A stretch of 64,000 nucleotides of DNA from Apostichopus japonicus (taxonomy: Eukaryota; Echinodermata; Holothuroidea; Aspidochirotida; Stichopodidae), in assembly GCF_037975245.1 (NCBI RefSeq), contig NC_092564.1, forward strand, positions 12,426,484 to 12,490,483. Reading direction: 5' to 3'. Position numbers and translations under genes: made by a program. This document shows, in pieces, positions 49,252-61,480 of this stretch. Under the pieces are notes generated by a model. That model had not been told where the DNA came from. It worked only from the letters and a program-made list of their open reading frames with translations, and did no database searches. Position 1 is the stretch's first letter. Every line of letters begins with the position of its first letter.

Positions 49252-49505
49252 GTTAGTTTAGTTTAGTAGAATAAAAGGATCAAGAGGGACACTCAAGTCC
49301 CCATCAAGGACCCTATAGGAGAGGGAATAAACTGAAGACATAAACACTCAGACCCGATTACAATGCTTTAAAGTGCTTGTCCAAAGCATTCTTAAACCCA
49401 TTGACACTACTTGCAAGTACAACTTTCTCAGGCAAACCGTTCCACTCATTCACAACCCTATTAGAAAAAAACGTCGAATATTATCCATGCAGCTTAGTAA
49501 CCAGC
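49252..49505 (-). mobile_element. 5'-truncated non-LTR retrotransposon, second family
   Basis: On the minus strand the end of a reverse-transcriptase ORF is followed by a 3' region of about 100 bases and a short (TAAAC)n-type tail (49252-49267 reads GTTTAGTTTAG on the plus strand). The peptide and the tail both differ from the ATT-tailed LINE at 9.7 and 55.9 kb, so at least two LINE families are present. The 5' limit is not sharp. Confidence 0.75.
49358..49471 (-). pseudogene. C-terminal 37 residues of a LINE reverse-transcriptase ORF
   Basis: The minus-strand frame gives FFSNRVVNEWNGLPEKVVLA then SSVNGFKNALDKHFKAL and a TAA stop. Phe-Phe-Ser-x-Arg-Val-Val-x-x-Trp-Asn-x-Leu-Pro and the Phe-Lys-x-x-Leu-Asp-Lys ending are typical of CR1/Jockey-group ORF2 C-termini. 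Upstream, MDNIR lies in another frame across a run of seven T, so a single-base slip in that run separates them. A dead fragment. Confidence 0.8.
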
Positions 49506-52500
49506 TAACCATGCTGCTTTAATACACATATGACTTAGTCATACTGAGAAGTGGCCTTTGCTCCACAGACAAACTCATTGTTTTAATATCACAAGAAATT
49601 AATCTTGAAAATATTAATATTAATTAAAACTTTTCTGACACTCAGGAAATTGACATGCTTCAGATTATTCTTTCTTTGTTGACATTTTCTTGAATTAATT
49701 ATTCTAACTTCATTTGGCGCTTTAAGGGTATCATTTCTAATTTCTGGACTACCTACCTGTGTGTGAAATATTTCACTATCCACGTAGAGAAATCTACAAA
49801 CGACCTTGCTCTCTCGTTAAGTTGAGAGAATCATATAGATACAATTGAATTAAGCCACATTGTTCAGAGTTCGAACCAACTGTGAAATTGTATTAGGCCA
49901 GTGCTACATGTGTTGTTTCATGCTGTGAAAACACCACTATCATTGGAATAAATATAAATTGGAACGATTGGATTTAGTGCGTATCGTGAATACGTTCACA
50001 GATAAAGTAAAATTCCAAAACGTGTTGTCTACTTTTCTTTATCGCTGTGAAATATAATCAATTGTGCAAACAGTTTATATGTGTACAGCAAACTTTTACC
50101 AGATTTCTATCAAAAGCAGTATGCATTTATACTGCACTATTATTTTAAAATCCTAAAATCTCCTTGAATGTTGTGTTAAGCAGTAGACACAACAAATAGC
50201 TTGGTTCGAAGTGACATTACTTACATGGGCTACTGTACATGTGGGATATGTTAAATTGGCCACTCTATGAATTCGGAAGCTGCTTATAATGTTAAGTTTT
50301 GTACAGTTATCAACTGAATTTGATATCTACAGAATACAGTCTCACTTATCATTGCAGATCATTAACTTAATACTGTCTCAATGTTCATCTTGAATGAAGC
50401 AGGAAAGGTTTAAGGAGAAAATGGGAACTTTAAAATTACCCCCTGTTGCAGGTGTTTACTGTACAGTGTGGGCCAGATATTTGCTTAATTACTTAGATGT
50501 TCGATATCTGATTAAGGCTTGTGTGGTAAAAAGAAAGGCCCAGAGAAGGTTATCTGCGTTTGATTAATCGTTTTTCTAATTTAATTAATAAACCCAGCAG
50601 GTTTAGTATTGTAAGCTACACAAATGTGGCGGGAAAGCTCTAAAAGCAGCTGTTCCACGATTAACCAAATAGTTTTTCTTATCTCCAATAAAGAGCAAAA
50701 CTGAGCCAGCCAGTCCTGTTTTTGGTTATCAATGGCATTTATTTTACCCTTTACTCTGTTCTTTATCAGAGTTGAATCGGTTCTGTCATTTCACTTCCAT
50801 CTCTGCCTTTGTCTGGCGTCGTCGTTGTCGCTGAGTGTGTGTACATCATTAAAATTTTAAAAAGGACTTTTATGAATCTGCCTTCAACTGTGACTCCTCT
50901 GTGTAGTGTTTTTGTTGTTGTGAACTCAATGAAGCAAAGACACTATTTATAGTTTGTCCCAAATATCCTCAGATCTCGGTATATGGGCAAGAAAATGAGT
51001 AATAAGCTTATAGAGAAGTTAATTTATAGAGTTTGGGAGTTTTAATATTTATAAAGAGATTGAGTTACTTAAGTGTTCAGTTCTGTAGTATTTTGGTACA
51101 GCCATTTTGTAGCATTAGATGGTATACTGTAGTTTTTATAATATGGATACAAAATTTAACAGGAAAGTAATTTAAAGTAGTTGACGGCTGAAAATTATTA
51201 TGCATCAATATTAACAGATAAATTCATATATGACGTAAAGTTTAAGTGGCCGACCACTTTCAAACAAATTGAATGGCATAATAGTCAAATTTTGATTTTA
51301 AGAGCAGTCTTATTATTAGGTCAGTTATTGCTAAGTTTAGTGTATCACTTGTATATACAGTTACTTAGCTACTGTATAGGCTTTGAAATATGCTGGTTTG
51401 TCTGAACAACAACAATTAGTCTGTGTGTTTTGTGTGTAATACAGTATATATTACTATATTGTACGGTAAGCAAGCATTCTCTGTCAGTAATAGATTTATA
51501 CAATATCTGGTATATGGACTGTATAATGCATTATATATTAAACTGGGATCTGTATACTAACAGGTATTTAATGGTTTCTGCTGCAAACAGTAGGCTTCGC
51601 TGGCTGTTAATTATGAATCCCTGTATGTATATAGAAGATTATCAATTCTATACTGAATCGTTTTGAAAAGCAAGACAATTTGGATTATTTTGTCATGGTA
51701 GCTACGGTAGTGCTTGAGACTTCATTTATATGACAGGTTGAAAAAGTATAAGTAGGGAAATAACACATAGCTGCTCCTGCTGCTATAACCAGAATGTGAA
51801 TATTGAGGTACATTTCTCAAGCCCAAATCTCCTTTTTGTTTTTAAGGGAGCTCTTTAGCAGTAAGAGCAGGGCTATGAGGCCAGCTGAGATCCACATATG
51901 AGTCCATCAAGTGCGAGTCAAGCCCAAGTCCACTACACCTGTATATCCACTCCAAGCCAAACTTCAGAACATTCATTCTCTACATTTATCTGTTAAGAGA
52001 AAAATATATACATGTAGTAGGAAGATATGTAACTTTTTATACTAAAAGAAAAGCTTTTTAATTGTAGGTTCTTTTATGAAACCGCCTCTGTTTTTGTGCT
52101 CCATTGTCCTACAGTAGGTAGATTGAATACGTGTAACGGTTTAGTCATTATGAATTCACTGTATGTAGTTGATTGCACATGTATATTATGGTCAGTACCG
52201 TCAAAGTATACAAATCCACACACTTTGCTAGCTATAGCTATATGCTATAGCATACTTGACTATTATCAATATAAGATACAGATGGCAATCGAGGTACAAA
52301 GTACAGATTATTCTAATTGAATGCATTGCTTATTATAATGCTAACGATTATGTACATCACTACTGTTTGCTTCAAATTCACTTTTGGTACAATATCAGAT
52401 AACTTCAACTGTCAATATCTCAAAAAGGGTACATAGGAATTGACGGCAAACTTCACCAAAATGCTTAGATTATGTTCCTCTTTAACATATCAAAATGAAA

Positions 52501-53376
52501 TTTCATCCTTTGGTGCTTAGATCCCACTTCATGAGTACAAGAAGTTTGTGGGAAAGTGGCAGAGGTCAAAGTTGCCAATTTCGTACACTGATTGCATGCA
52601 CATCCACATTTCTGGAGTGCAATAAACCTTTTGTGTTTGAGGATCCTAAAAAAACAAAAATAAGTGTAGGATAGTGGAGGTTAGAATCTAAAAGACTAGG
52701 AAATGTGATGACTTCAATAGGAAAACTTGGATAAACTTCATACCTGGTGCAGGCATGGTACAGTATGTACAGTAGCTCTCCACCTTAGTGAACTCATACA
52801 AGAAGCCATACTGTTCTATGTGGAACTCAAAGTCAAAACACATTGTCATACACAAAGACTCAGAAAGTAAAGCTTGGATGAACTTCATACAGTTTGATAG
52901 GAAGGTCCACACTTAAGTGTAAATACCTTCTTGTCCCTCAACAACAACATTTGGTTAAAACTTGAAAAACCTTTGGCAACAGCATTATGTTACATGTAGA
53001 AGATGTGGCAAAGAATGACTATGCCTGTTGGCTTTCTGGTTACTTACAAATTGCTATGATGTATATAGGTCATGACCTCTAGGAACTGTTTACTATCATT
53101 ATAATATATCAGACAATGCTTTTCTTGTTTCTCCTTGTGAGACTGTAGCTCTGTTCTTTGTTAATAATGTTCATGTTTTTTGGGATAAGATAAGTGTGAA
53201 TTTTCTTGTGGGTTGAGTTTGTTTGGATTTAACATGTCTTCAGCTCTTTTTAATGTGAGGCATTAATTCAATTAAGTGAAAGGATTGCTTTATTATAAAT
53301 TGTTCTTTGTGCATTGGCAATAAATTCAATAAGGAAATGAACCATATTTCTTTCTCTTCACTAATTGTTGTTACAG
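49506..53376. other. Non-coding stretch with a possible regulatory cluster
   Basis: No supported gene. The 50470-50700 segment is listed separately. A short direct repeat CTTGGAT(A/G)AACTTCATAC occurs at about 52726 and 52873. Confidence 0.5.
50470..50700. promoter_or_regulatory. Candidate enhancer: dense factor-site-like words
   Basis: Within 230 bases there are TTAATTACTTAG, GATATCTGATTAAGG, TGTGGT (Runx-like), GTTATCTGC and CTTATCTCC (GATA-like), TTTGATTAATCG, TTTAATTAATAAA (homeodomain-like) and CAGCTG (E-box). The clustering is seen in the sequence; enhancer activity is inference, and AT-rich words arise easily by chance. Confidence 0.2.
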
Positions 53377-53473
53377 GTCATCAGCATTGTGTGAAGACTG
53401 CCTGAAAGATTTCAGATCTCTGGGGAAAGTGAAAGTTGTGAAAAGAATTTTGGAAGGTACTGCCACGTACTGA
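53377..53473 (+). CDS. Candidate 3' exon, unknown product
   Basis: A good acceptor (TTTCTTTCTCTTCACTAATT then GTTGTTACAG) precedes an open frame reading SSALCEDCLKDFRSLGKVK then VVKRILEGTATY and a TGA stop at 53471-53473. A donor-like ACA|GTAAGT follows at 53483/53484, and a weaker GAAG|GTACTG at 53456/53457. Only one of three frames is open. I do not recognise the peptide. It could be a terminal coding exon, a non-coding exon, or chance. Confidence 0.25.
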
Positions 53474-53483
53474 TTCTTCAACA

Positions 53484-54545
53484 GTAAGTGCACGCTTAGG
53501 CTATTTATTTAAACAATTAATGAATCCACTTCCAGCCAAACGAAGATCACAAAGAACACTGTATTTTACTGCAGAGTTTGAGCATTTTAGTCCACTTCAA
53601 ATTTGTGACTTTTGGCTAATAATAATAATAAGAAGAAGAATGCCGCCAACCGTTCGGTGCGGGATTATTAAATTTAATCGTACTTCCTCATCCCTCGGAA
53701 TTAGGGATATCGTCTTCGGAAGAGAACGTGTTTAAGCCAATATCTCATCCTCAAACCAAATGCTTTGAGATTATAGCTCTACTTGGATGAAACTGGTGAT
53801 CTGTTCATTTATTTCCAACATTGGGAAGGAGCCAGACGGAAGGAAGGCAAAGTGTTTTTTATTTCTTGAAGATGATTACGAGGGAATATATCCTTGAGGT
53901 CTTCCTTCATATCAGTGTCTCCCGTAGTATTGCTTAATCTAAGTTGGCACCTTCAGCTGCATCTCCCTTCACTCAGGTTACTCCTCTATTATAATTGGAC
54001 GAACTTAGTCAAAATCTAAAACGAAGCCGCTCAGGATATGATGTAGGAGTACTTCAACATAAGTGCCTCTGAACTCGGCCGGCTATTTTTCCACGCATGT
54101 GCTAAATTTCCGTGTGCCATGTATGGGACTCGGCTGTAGTACAATGATATCATTATGTGTTAATTTCATGTACAATGTGCTCCCGACTAACCTTGTACCT
54201 GTCCGTCATAAAATAAGGACCTCCCGATCTTAATGGAATGTGATGAGAGAGGACTGAATATTGTTTTGACACTGTCAGGTCTGTTTAGAGTCGTCAAATA
54301 AAACGCCCAAACTGTTGAAGACGCCCAGACTGCATTGGGAAATCATTTCTAAAAACGTAGACGCCAGAACACTCTAGGAAAGTGACAGCTCGATCCATGT
54401 CTTAATTTTTTTGCAATGAATTTTGAAAGGTTCCGATACAATACACAGTGGTTACAGGCTTTATAGCACAATTTAAAGTCTGTTACATTCTCATTGTTTA
54501 TTACATCTACTAGAAAAGACACCTCCATCAGAATAAATGGAAAAA
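53484..54545. other. Non-coding stretch
   Basis: No supported gene or element. Confidence 0.5.
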
Positions 54546-54811
54546 AGTTTAGATGTGAAAGAACGACCACTCCCGTTCCCCAAGTTTAGATGTGAAAAGG
54601 ACAAACACGCCCCCTTCCCCAAGTTTAGATGTGAAAGGACAAACACGCCCCCTTCCCCAAGGTTAGATGTGAAAGGATGAACACGCCCCCTTCCCCAACT
54701 TTAGATGTGAAAGGACGAACATGCCCCCTTCCCCAACTTTAGATGTTAAAGAACGACCACTCCCTTCCCCAAGGTTAGATGTGTCAGAACGACCACTCCC
54801 CCTTCCCCAAG
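54546..54811. repeat. ~37-bp minisatellite, seven units
   Basis: The unit is AGTTTAGATGTGAAAGGAC then RAACACGCCCCCTTCCCCA. Units start near 54546, 54583, 54622, 54660, 54698, 54736 and 54772. The outer units carry GAACGACCACTCCC whereas the middle ones carry GGACAAACACGCCC. The last unit is the most altered. Confidence 0.92.
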
Positions 54812-55883
54812 CTTTCCAAAGTGATACAGTTGCTGCCAGTAAATGTAGCCCTCTATTTTTTCATTTGAAGGCATGCATGGTTGTAGGATTTCGTAATCAC
54901 CTCCCTCCTGTACCATACTGTACCAAATACATCCATCATTCCCCTTTTCAGAAGTGGCATGTTACTGATATCAACAGATTCTCAGTGACTTTTGCTAATC
55001 TCTTGTCATTTGTCATGTTGTTTGTCATCGTTGTTTGTCAAAGTTTTGAGAGGTACATATACTGTCTCACTTTTAAAAGCTTTTGGCCTCTGTAACCTGC
55101 TGGGTTAACTCCATGAATTTAAAGGCCTGCATATCTCACCTCTGCCAACTTAAATAAGACAGAGATAATCTTCCACCGTCCCAGAGCTGCTAGACATTTC
55201 ATTACCTCTGTAGATGTCATAAGTTGTGTGTGACCCTTGTTGATCGGTCACTCCTAGGGAATGCCAATTCTGAACAGAGTTTAACAAGACAAATGGGTTT
55301 TCCCAGGTGAATTCCTTCTGTACAGTGCTTTTGTTATATATGCAATATGCGACTTTCCTTTTAAGCTTTCACTTTAAAAGTTACACATAGCAAAACATAA
55401 ATATGGAATGGTTTGTGTGGCAAAGGTTTATCTAAGTTATGAGACAATGGGGCCCCCATAGCAGATCTCAGTACAACACCTCATGCAGAGAAAGTTAGAG
55501 GCTACCTCAGCTGGTGTCTGCTCGAAGTTAATTAAAACAAGCCAAGGATTATGACAGCTTCCATCAGGAATTGAAAAAAACATGGACAGAATAATATTCA
55601 TCATCTTATTATTTCACATCTGAGAGACAGCAGAAGGTGTCTTGCAGGTATAGTATGAGTTCAATTCGTATGTGCACAACAGTTTAATAATGAGGGTGGT
55701 GGCATATATAATATACTGTACACAGTCTACGAGAGGAGAGAATCATTGGGTGAGGTAACTTGGAGTGAGTGACTGGTTCGAATTATGTTAAGGGATTTCT
55801 TTCTGTTTCCTGTAGTCAAGCTTAACAACCATTGTCCTGTTTTAGCTACAGTAGGTGATAATTATTGTAGTACGCATGCTACA
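54812..55883. other. Non-coding stretch
   Basis: No supported gene. The open frame that runs into the LINE fragment from 55785 has no retroelement similarity before about 55884. Confidence 0.5.
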
Positions 55884-56342
55884 AAGCTTGATTTTCTAAA
55901 TTCACTTTTATTTGGCCTTCCTGATTCGACCATCAAGAAACTCCAAAAGATCCAAAACACCGCTGCCCGTATTGTGAAAAGGAAAGGAAGAAAGTGCCGC
56001 ACCACCCCACTTCTGAAGGAACTTCATTGGCTACCTATCAGCTACAGAATCCAGTATAAAATACTTCTTCTCACCTTCTGTGCTCATCATCTTGAATGGC
56101 CTGTGTACCTGTCACAACTTCTCTTGCCATATACTCCAACTCGCACACTTCGTTCCTCCAACAAAAGTCTGTATTTAACTGTTCCAAAACCACGATTGAA
56201 GAACTATGGTTACAGAAGCTTCCAATACTCTGGGTCTTATCTCTGGAACAAGTTCCCAGATCACATTCGAATATGCTATAAACTTTCAACTTTCAAAAGT
56301 CTACTTAAGACCCATTTTTTCACTTGTTCTTTTGTAAATTAA
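55884..56342 (+). pseudogene. C-terminal ~150 residues of a LINE reverse-transcriptase ORF
   Basis: An uninterrupted frame begins KLDFLNSLLFGLPDSTIKKL, continues QKIQNTAARIVKRKG, then LLKELHWLPISYRIQYKILL, LRSSNKSLYL, PKPRLKNYGYRSF, SGSYLWNKFPDHIR and FKSLLKTHFFTCSFVN before a stop. LDxxNSLLxGLP and QNxAARxV, then LHWLPIxxRIxYKIxLL, are the hallmark thumb/C-terminal motifs of CR1/L2-type LINE polymerases. The catalytic YADD region is missing. Compared with typical relatives a few residues seem lost around FCAHHLEWPVYL. There are no internal stops, so the insertion is probably recent. Confidence 0.92.
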
Positions 56343-56432
56343 TTTACTTTCTTTGTAAAGCGCTTTGAGCAGTAACTTTTGTTTACTGATTTGGCGATAT
56401 ATAAGTCTCATTTATTATTATTATTTATTATT
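55884..56432 (+). mobile_element. 5'-truncated non-LTR retrotransposon (CR1/L2-like), copy 2
   Basis: Carries the C-terminal part of the reverse-transcriptase ORF, then a 3' region with AAAGCGCTTTGAGCAGTAAC, TTTACTGATTTGGCGATAT and AAGTCTCATTTATT, and an ATT microsatellite tail (about 56409-56432). The same element is present reversed at 9700-9962. The 5' part, with the endonuclease and most of the polymerase, is absent. No clear target duplication could be assigned. Confidence 0.92.
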
Positions 56433-59400
56433 ACAATATTGGCATCACTGGCCAAGTGAACGATAGCTTCATGACTGGACGTTGAAACTTAAAGTTTCAT
56501 ATAGTCTCTGTGTATTTGCAGTTTCAGAGGCCAGCTGCGTAGCCAACTTATTCTGAGCCTATCCCGGCACTCACAAGCGCCCTCACTTTGAAGGTACCTA
56601 CAATATGACTATACTCCCTGTTGTATCGTCCGCCCCCCCCCCCCAAAATAAAAATAACACCCTGAACAACCAAAAACTTCTTCCTAATATTGCAAGCACT
56701 GCAAGAGCCCTACAATAGTGTGTATTTTCAGACAAATGCAGTTCAATTAGTACAGTACTTCCCAAAAGGAGCTTTTGGTGATCCTTTTGAGTGTTGCTTT
56801 CAAGAATACATTAAATGACCACCAGGTACACAGTATGGATGAGACCCCCTGCCCCAGACCCCCGAACTATAAGTTGAGATTTCAGATTTGTGTACTAGAC
56901 AAAAATGATGATAAACCATATAAGCCAAGTGATATGCATCTCTGCTAAATTATATCTACATCTATTGTGTCAAATTATTCATGTAACAGACAACAACAAG
57001 TCTGTTACATGAATTCAACTAACTTAGAAATGTTACACGTATATTCTGTAGTGGTTCCTGCATATAGTGCCGGTTGAAGTGTGTTTGATATGTCAAGAGA
57101 AGTATAGCTCCCGGAGATGGGACATTGCAACTTTAAATGTAACATGATAATGTTGTGATTATGTGTATCTATACTCAGCACATTGGAAATGGCTATGTCA
57201 CTTTCTAGGGCACCTAGAGTTTGTAGCCGGGCACAGTGGAGAAAGCATTGTCGTATACAATAAATCAGACTGAATATGGAAGCAGATACTAAGACATGAG
57301 AGTAATGTAACTTTATGTCCACAGCATGCAGGAACATGATGATTGATGTCATATATTAGGGGCTTAGCAAGGCATAATTTACACATTTATGAGTATTTGG
57401 ACGATACATAACCCCCCCCCCCCCATAAAGGTACTTCACGAATCGCATTAACATAACTGAATAATAAACATTTGTAGCTTTTCAGACAAAAAAGTGTTAT
57501 ATATTTCTTTATAAAGCTAGAGAATTTGTTGCCATCTTTTGCTATCTTACCTCTAGGAGCCTAGGATCAAAATGTCGGATGTAGTTTTATATATAGTTTT
57601 GTATTTAAACCTTTATACAGGATTTTTACATCAGGTAACCAGTTCGTTAAGAGGTTTTTTTGTTTGTTTTTCTCTATCTTAATTCCACACTTGCCAAGTA
57701 TGACTCAACATAAATAAACATAATAATTTAGATTCTTACACTCAACCAATTGAGATACCCTGGAAATCTTTTTTTTTTCACCGATTGAGCATTTAAGTTT
57801 AGTGAGTAATGAATGACAATCATGCGATGACATAAATTTATTCACCCGGATACTTACTCTATTGCTATTATTATGTAATATTAATTATGCATGATTGAAG
57901 TAAAGTAAAATCAGCAATTTGGAAATAATTTGTATCTTTTTCCTCATTATTGGCAACTATTAGTCATGCAACTACAGCACTAAAGTTGTAATTTATAAAC
58001 TATATCAAATAGCAGAGAATAATTTAATCTGGTATGGCATAGCAAAGTACCATGCAAAATGGCCAAATTGTTATACTTAAATATGCAAAGATGTATCGTA
58101 GTTTCTGTACACATGAACAAAATCCCAAGTTGAGACCGTTCAAAGCTGCTACTTATAATTTGCACTCTTAATTAATGAAAGGAAAAGCGTAGAAAACTGT
58201 ATTTGATATCATCAAAATTAAAAAAATAAAACCTAATGAAGCGTCAACTTTCACTGTATGTTGGTATACTTTAGGAAAGGATAGTGGTTCAGTAGATGGT
58301 TGGGGGGGGGGGGGAGTGGAAGAAGTAGGGGTGGAAGAACTATCTTACAGAATTGTCTGTAACGTTCCTTACTTACAACAGCCAGGCCTCAGCCATGAAG
58401 ACATGGAAAATACTGTCTGTGAAGATGACTTGGATTAGCTTTCACCTAAAGGTCAGCTACAGTATGAAGGAGAAATGTCTCCCAGTGATGCAACGGTGGT
58501 GAATCAGAGATATAAACAAAAAGTGAGACATTTTGTCATAGATGTAAACATTGCAAACAACATCAGACAGTTTTAGGATTAGTCAGTGTGAAGTTAATCC
58601 TTCAGTATTGACATATTTATTAAATACTTTAAAATCTAAAGTATACAGCTCGGCAATGTACCTCTAGTTTTCTGATGGTTAAATTTTTTTGAGCCTGAAT
58701 CACCTTATCATCATCATCAATTTTCATTGTGAACTTAACACTGGTACAGTAATTTAAAACCTCCTATCATCCACACTCTTTAAGTAGAAGGCTTTTAGAA
58801 GGCGAGGAGAAAATAAACAACAAACCACAGCCCCTCATCAGAGGAATTTAGTTTTACTTTGAACTTGATGACACATACTAAATATAAAAGCAGGGTGTTT
58901 CCAAGTGCGACTGGATCTGTGAGAGTCTCTACAAATGAATAACAGGACTTTGGAAATTTGCGCCATTCACCATCCTGTGTTTTCTTGATTAGATTCAGCG
59001 GGAAGGCTTATCAGTCACAATATGATTTATTATTTGTTGTTCCTGATTTTAATGATTAAACAAGCTTAGGCTGTCTGCTTCATTCAGAAAAGCTTACAAA
59101 AATGAACTATGAAGTAAATGTGAAAATGAAATTTCATTTTGAATACAGTACATGTAGGCCTACTGTATCATATAGTGAAATGAAAAAAAGCATTCTGGCC
59201 TAGGTATCACAATCTGTTCGCTGAATGCAAGTGAAGCGGAGTATCATTTTATGCTATAGTGCGGTGAGCTTCAGGAGAATTATTCTGTAGATTGGAGGAT
59301 GTGTACATACTACTGTGTGAATTGTAACCAAAGTATTGAATATTCAGTACACTGTTCATAATTCTTGAAATCTTTAGTTTTGCTTTCTTATCAAAATACT

Positions 59401-60757
59401 TGACTTAAAAATATGTAAATATGTAAATACTCTAGGATTTGTTAGTCTCATAGTCTCCACTAGATAATCTGACCAAGAGTTGGTGACTAAATTTGGTGTT
59501 TCTTTTTCATTACATTTTGTAACATTTTATTAATTAGCGTATTTACTTCGGTCCTTTCTCACCTGTCTTCGTTATACTTATCCTGCACTCTCCTTATCTA
59601 CCTAACCTACTAAATTGGGCCCCCAATCCCACATCTGGAGGCAGGTAAGTTTATTGTCATTCATAAACTCCAAAACCAGTAAGCTTTGGGGGGAAATATA
59701 TCCAAGATTACAACTTGGGAGTAATTTTCATACCAGTTTTAAACTTTGTTATACAAATGTATACAATTTTTTGCCTCTCTGCATATTAGTAATTTAAGAC
59801 AAAAGCTAAGAACAGCATACTGACAAACAAACATTTTGCCTTCTAATATATCATTAAAGTATCCAATCTAGAACTAAAAAAGAATGCACTTGTTGCTCAG
59901 CAGCAACTGCTCAGTGGTGACACCCCACAAGTTTCTGTGTTGCCATTTCGTTGGAAAACGTACGGATGAATGTTGTAGTAGCGCCTCGTAGAGTTCTGAT
60001 ACATTTGAATCAAGTCTGACGATGATGATGATGGACGCAGCGGCATAGCAATCATCTGTGTATCGATCGAGATGTTGCAACCTTACCGTATTTCAGACGA
60101 CTGGTTTGGTTCTTCCAATCATGAATATCTTCCCTCTTTTTCATTCTTGTGGTTTTATGATCCTTTATTTTCAACAAGGTGTCCTCCACTAACTCTTCCC
60201 CTGTGTATATCATTACCCCAGGTGAATATCACTCGTTGCTCGCTTCTTTTGGGTTTGGTTTCATCTCATGGTTTGGATTAGCTGGATTTTTACTCCTGGC
60301 AGAATCAGAAAGCAATAGTTAACCAAGTAAACAACATTGGTTCTCAATCTCTCTCTCCATGCAGTTGAATATTAAATTTTTCCCAAAAGAGGTGTTTCAA
60401 GTGCTTGCGCTGAGACCAAGCATTGAACGAAGCCACTCTAACGACCCAATTGTTTTGATTTTGTTTTCATCCTCTAATTGCTTTCTGAAGCTCTAGAAAG
60501 TTTTTGCTGGTTGCTAGAGAACTCTTGATATTAATATAGAATATAATATGATATTCATATTTGGTCAACATCAGCAGCAGGATAATTGGAAATCCCTGAT
60601 TTTCAAAGTTGGTATCACAACCATTTTTCAGAATTTGAAGAAAATTGTGGAGGGTAGCCAAACAAATTTGGAAAGAAAAGAGAAGTTGCCAATGTTTGGG
60701 AAAGAAAAATTGAACATAAATTACTTAAAATCTCTTAAAATTTTCAAAGGAGAGGAG
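56433..60757. other. Non-coding stretch with C/G runs
   Basis: C runs at 56633-56644 and 57412-57424 and a G run at 58302-58314. No gene is supported. A splice-donor-like GGCAG|GTAAGT at 59644/59645 has no convincing exon. Confidence 0.5.
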
Positions 60758-60811
60758 CTCCTCCTCCTCCTCCTCCTCCTCCTCCTCCTCCTCCTCCTCC
60801 TCCTCCTCCTC
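60758..60811. repeat. (CTC)n microsatellite, about 18 units
   Basis: A pure trinucleotide run. It sits inside an open frame where it would encode a run of leucines, but the frame has no other support as a gene. Confidence 0.97.
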
Positions 60812-61432
60812 GTAGATCCATTCTTCAGACTACAACGTCCTCCACCACTGGCGGGTTGCCATGACGGTGAGGGTGAAAATTGTGGTCACCAAGTGAAAAA
60901 GCTTGAATATACCATCCTGGAAAGGATGGTGGGTCAGCCTTGTTGATTGTGTGTGTTGAAAGGTTGCTAATTGTCTGAAAATGTGTTTGTTTGTGTATGT
61001 CAGGTCAGACTAAACCATTTCATACAAAATTGGATAACATACCCCTTATACATACCTTTATTATTACAGTCAGTTGTCTGTCCATAATTAGGTAAACTTT
61101 ATATACTATTTAGTCCAATAAAGACATTTTGGACATTGTACAAAGTTTATATAATATTTTGTGTTTTCATAAATTGTCAAACCTTTGCAACTGAAAATCA
61201 TGAGGCAGATGATTTATCATAAATATTATATGAGATTTACAGCATGCCTACTGGGGAGATCAACAATACAGAATGTGTTTCTGGATATTCAAAGTTTCTT
61301 TTATCTTCAAATATAATACTTCCAAATTGTAGAAAATTCAAAACAAAATGATGGTTAATTTTAAGTATCAGTCAGTATTTTTTATGACATTGCAATATCA
61401 GTTTTGGAAAGTGTTGAAACTTCTAACTTATA

Positions 61433-61435
61433 TAT

Positions 61436-61478
<43 letters not shown>

Positions 61479-61480
61479 TT
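61433..61480. repeat. (TATT)n microsatellite, about 12 units
   Basis: A pure tetranucleotide run. Confidence 0.97.

Noticed and set aside
54721-55095. Open frame of 124 codons starting in the minisatellite
   Set aside because: The first third is the 37-bp repeat and the rest has no recognisable domain.
55785-55883. N-terminal part of the frame running into the LINE fragment
   Set aside because: No retroelement similarity before about 55884; it is flanking DNA that happens to be open.
57005-57352. Open frame of 115 codons on the minus strand
   Set aside because: No recognisable motif, and several competing frames of similar length overlap it.
58835-58860. Hammerhead ribozyme core (CTGATGAG on the minus strand)
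   Set aside because: The required GAAA segment and flanking stems are not present.
59874-60080. Minus-strand frame with NVSELYEALLQHSSVRF
   Set aside because: Peptide looks protein-like, but I found no good acceptor or donor and cannot name a family.
60548-60946. Open frame of 132 codons on the plus strand with a leucine run
   Set aside because: The leucine run is the (CTC)n microsatellite. The sequence on either side shows no recognisable protein and no splice context.
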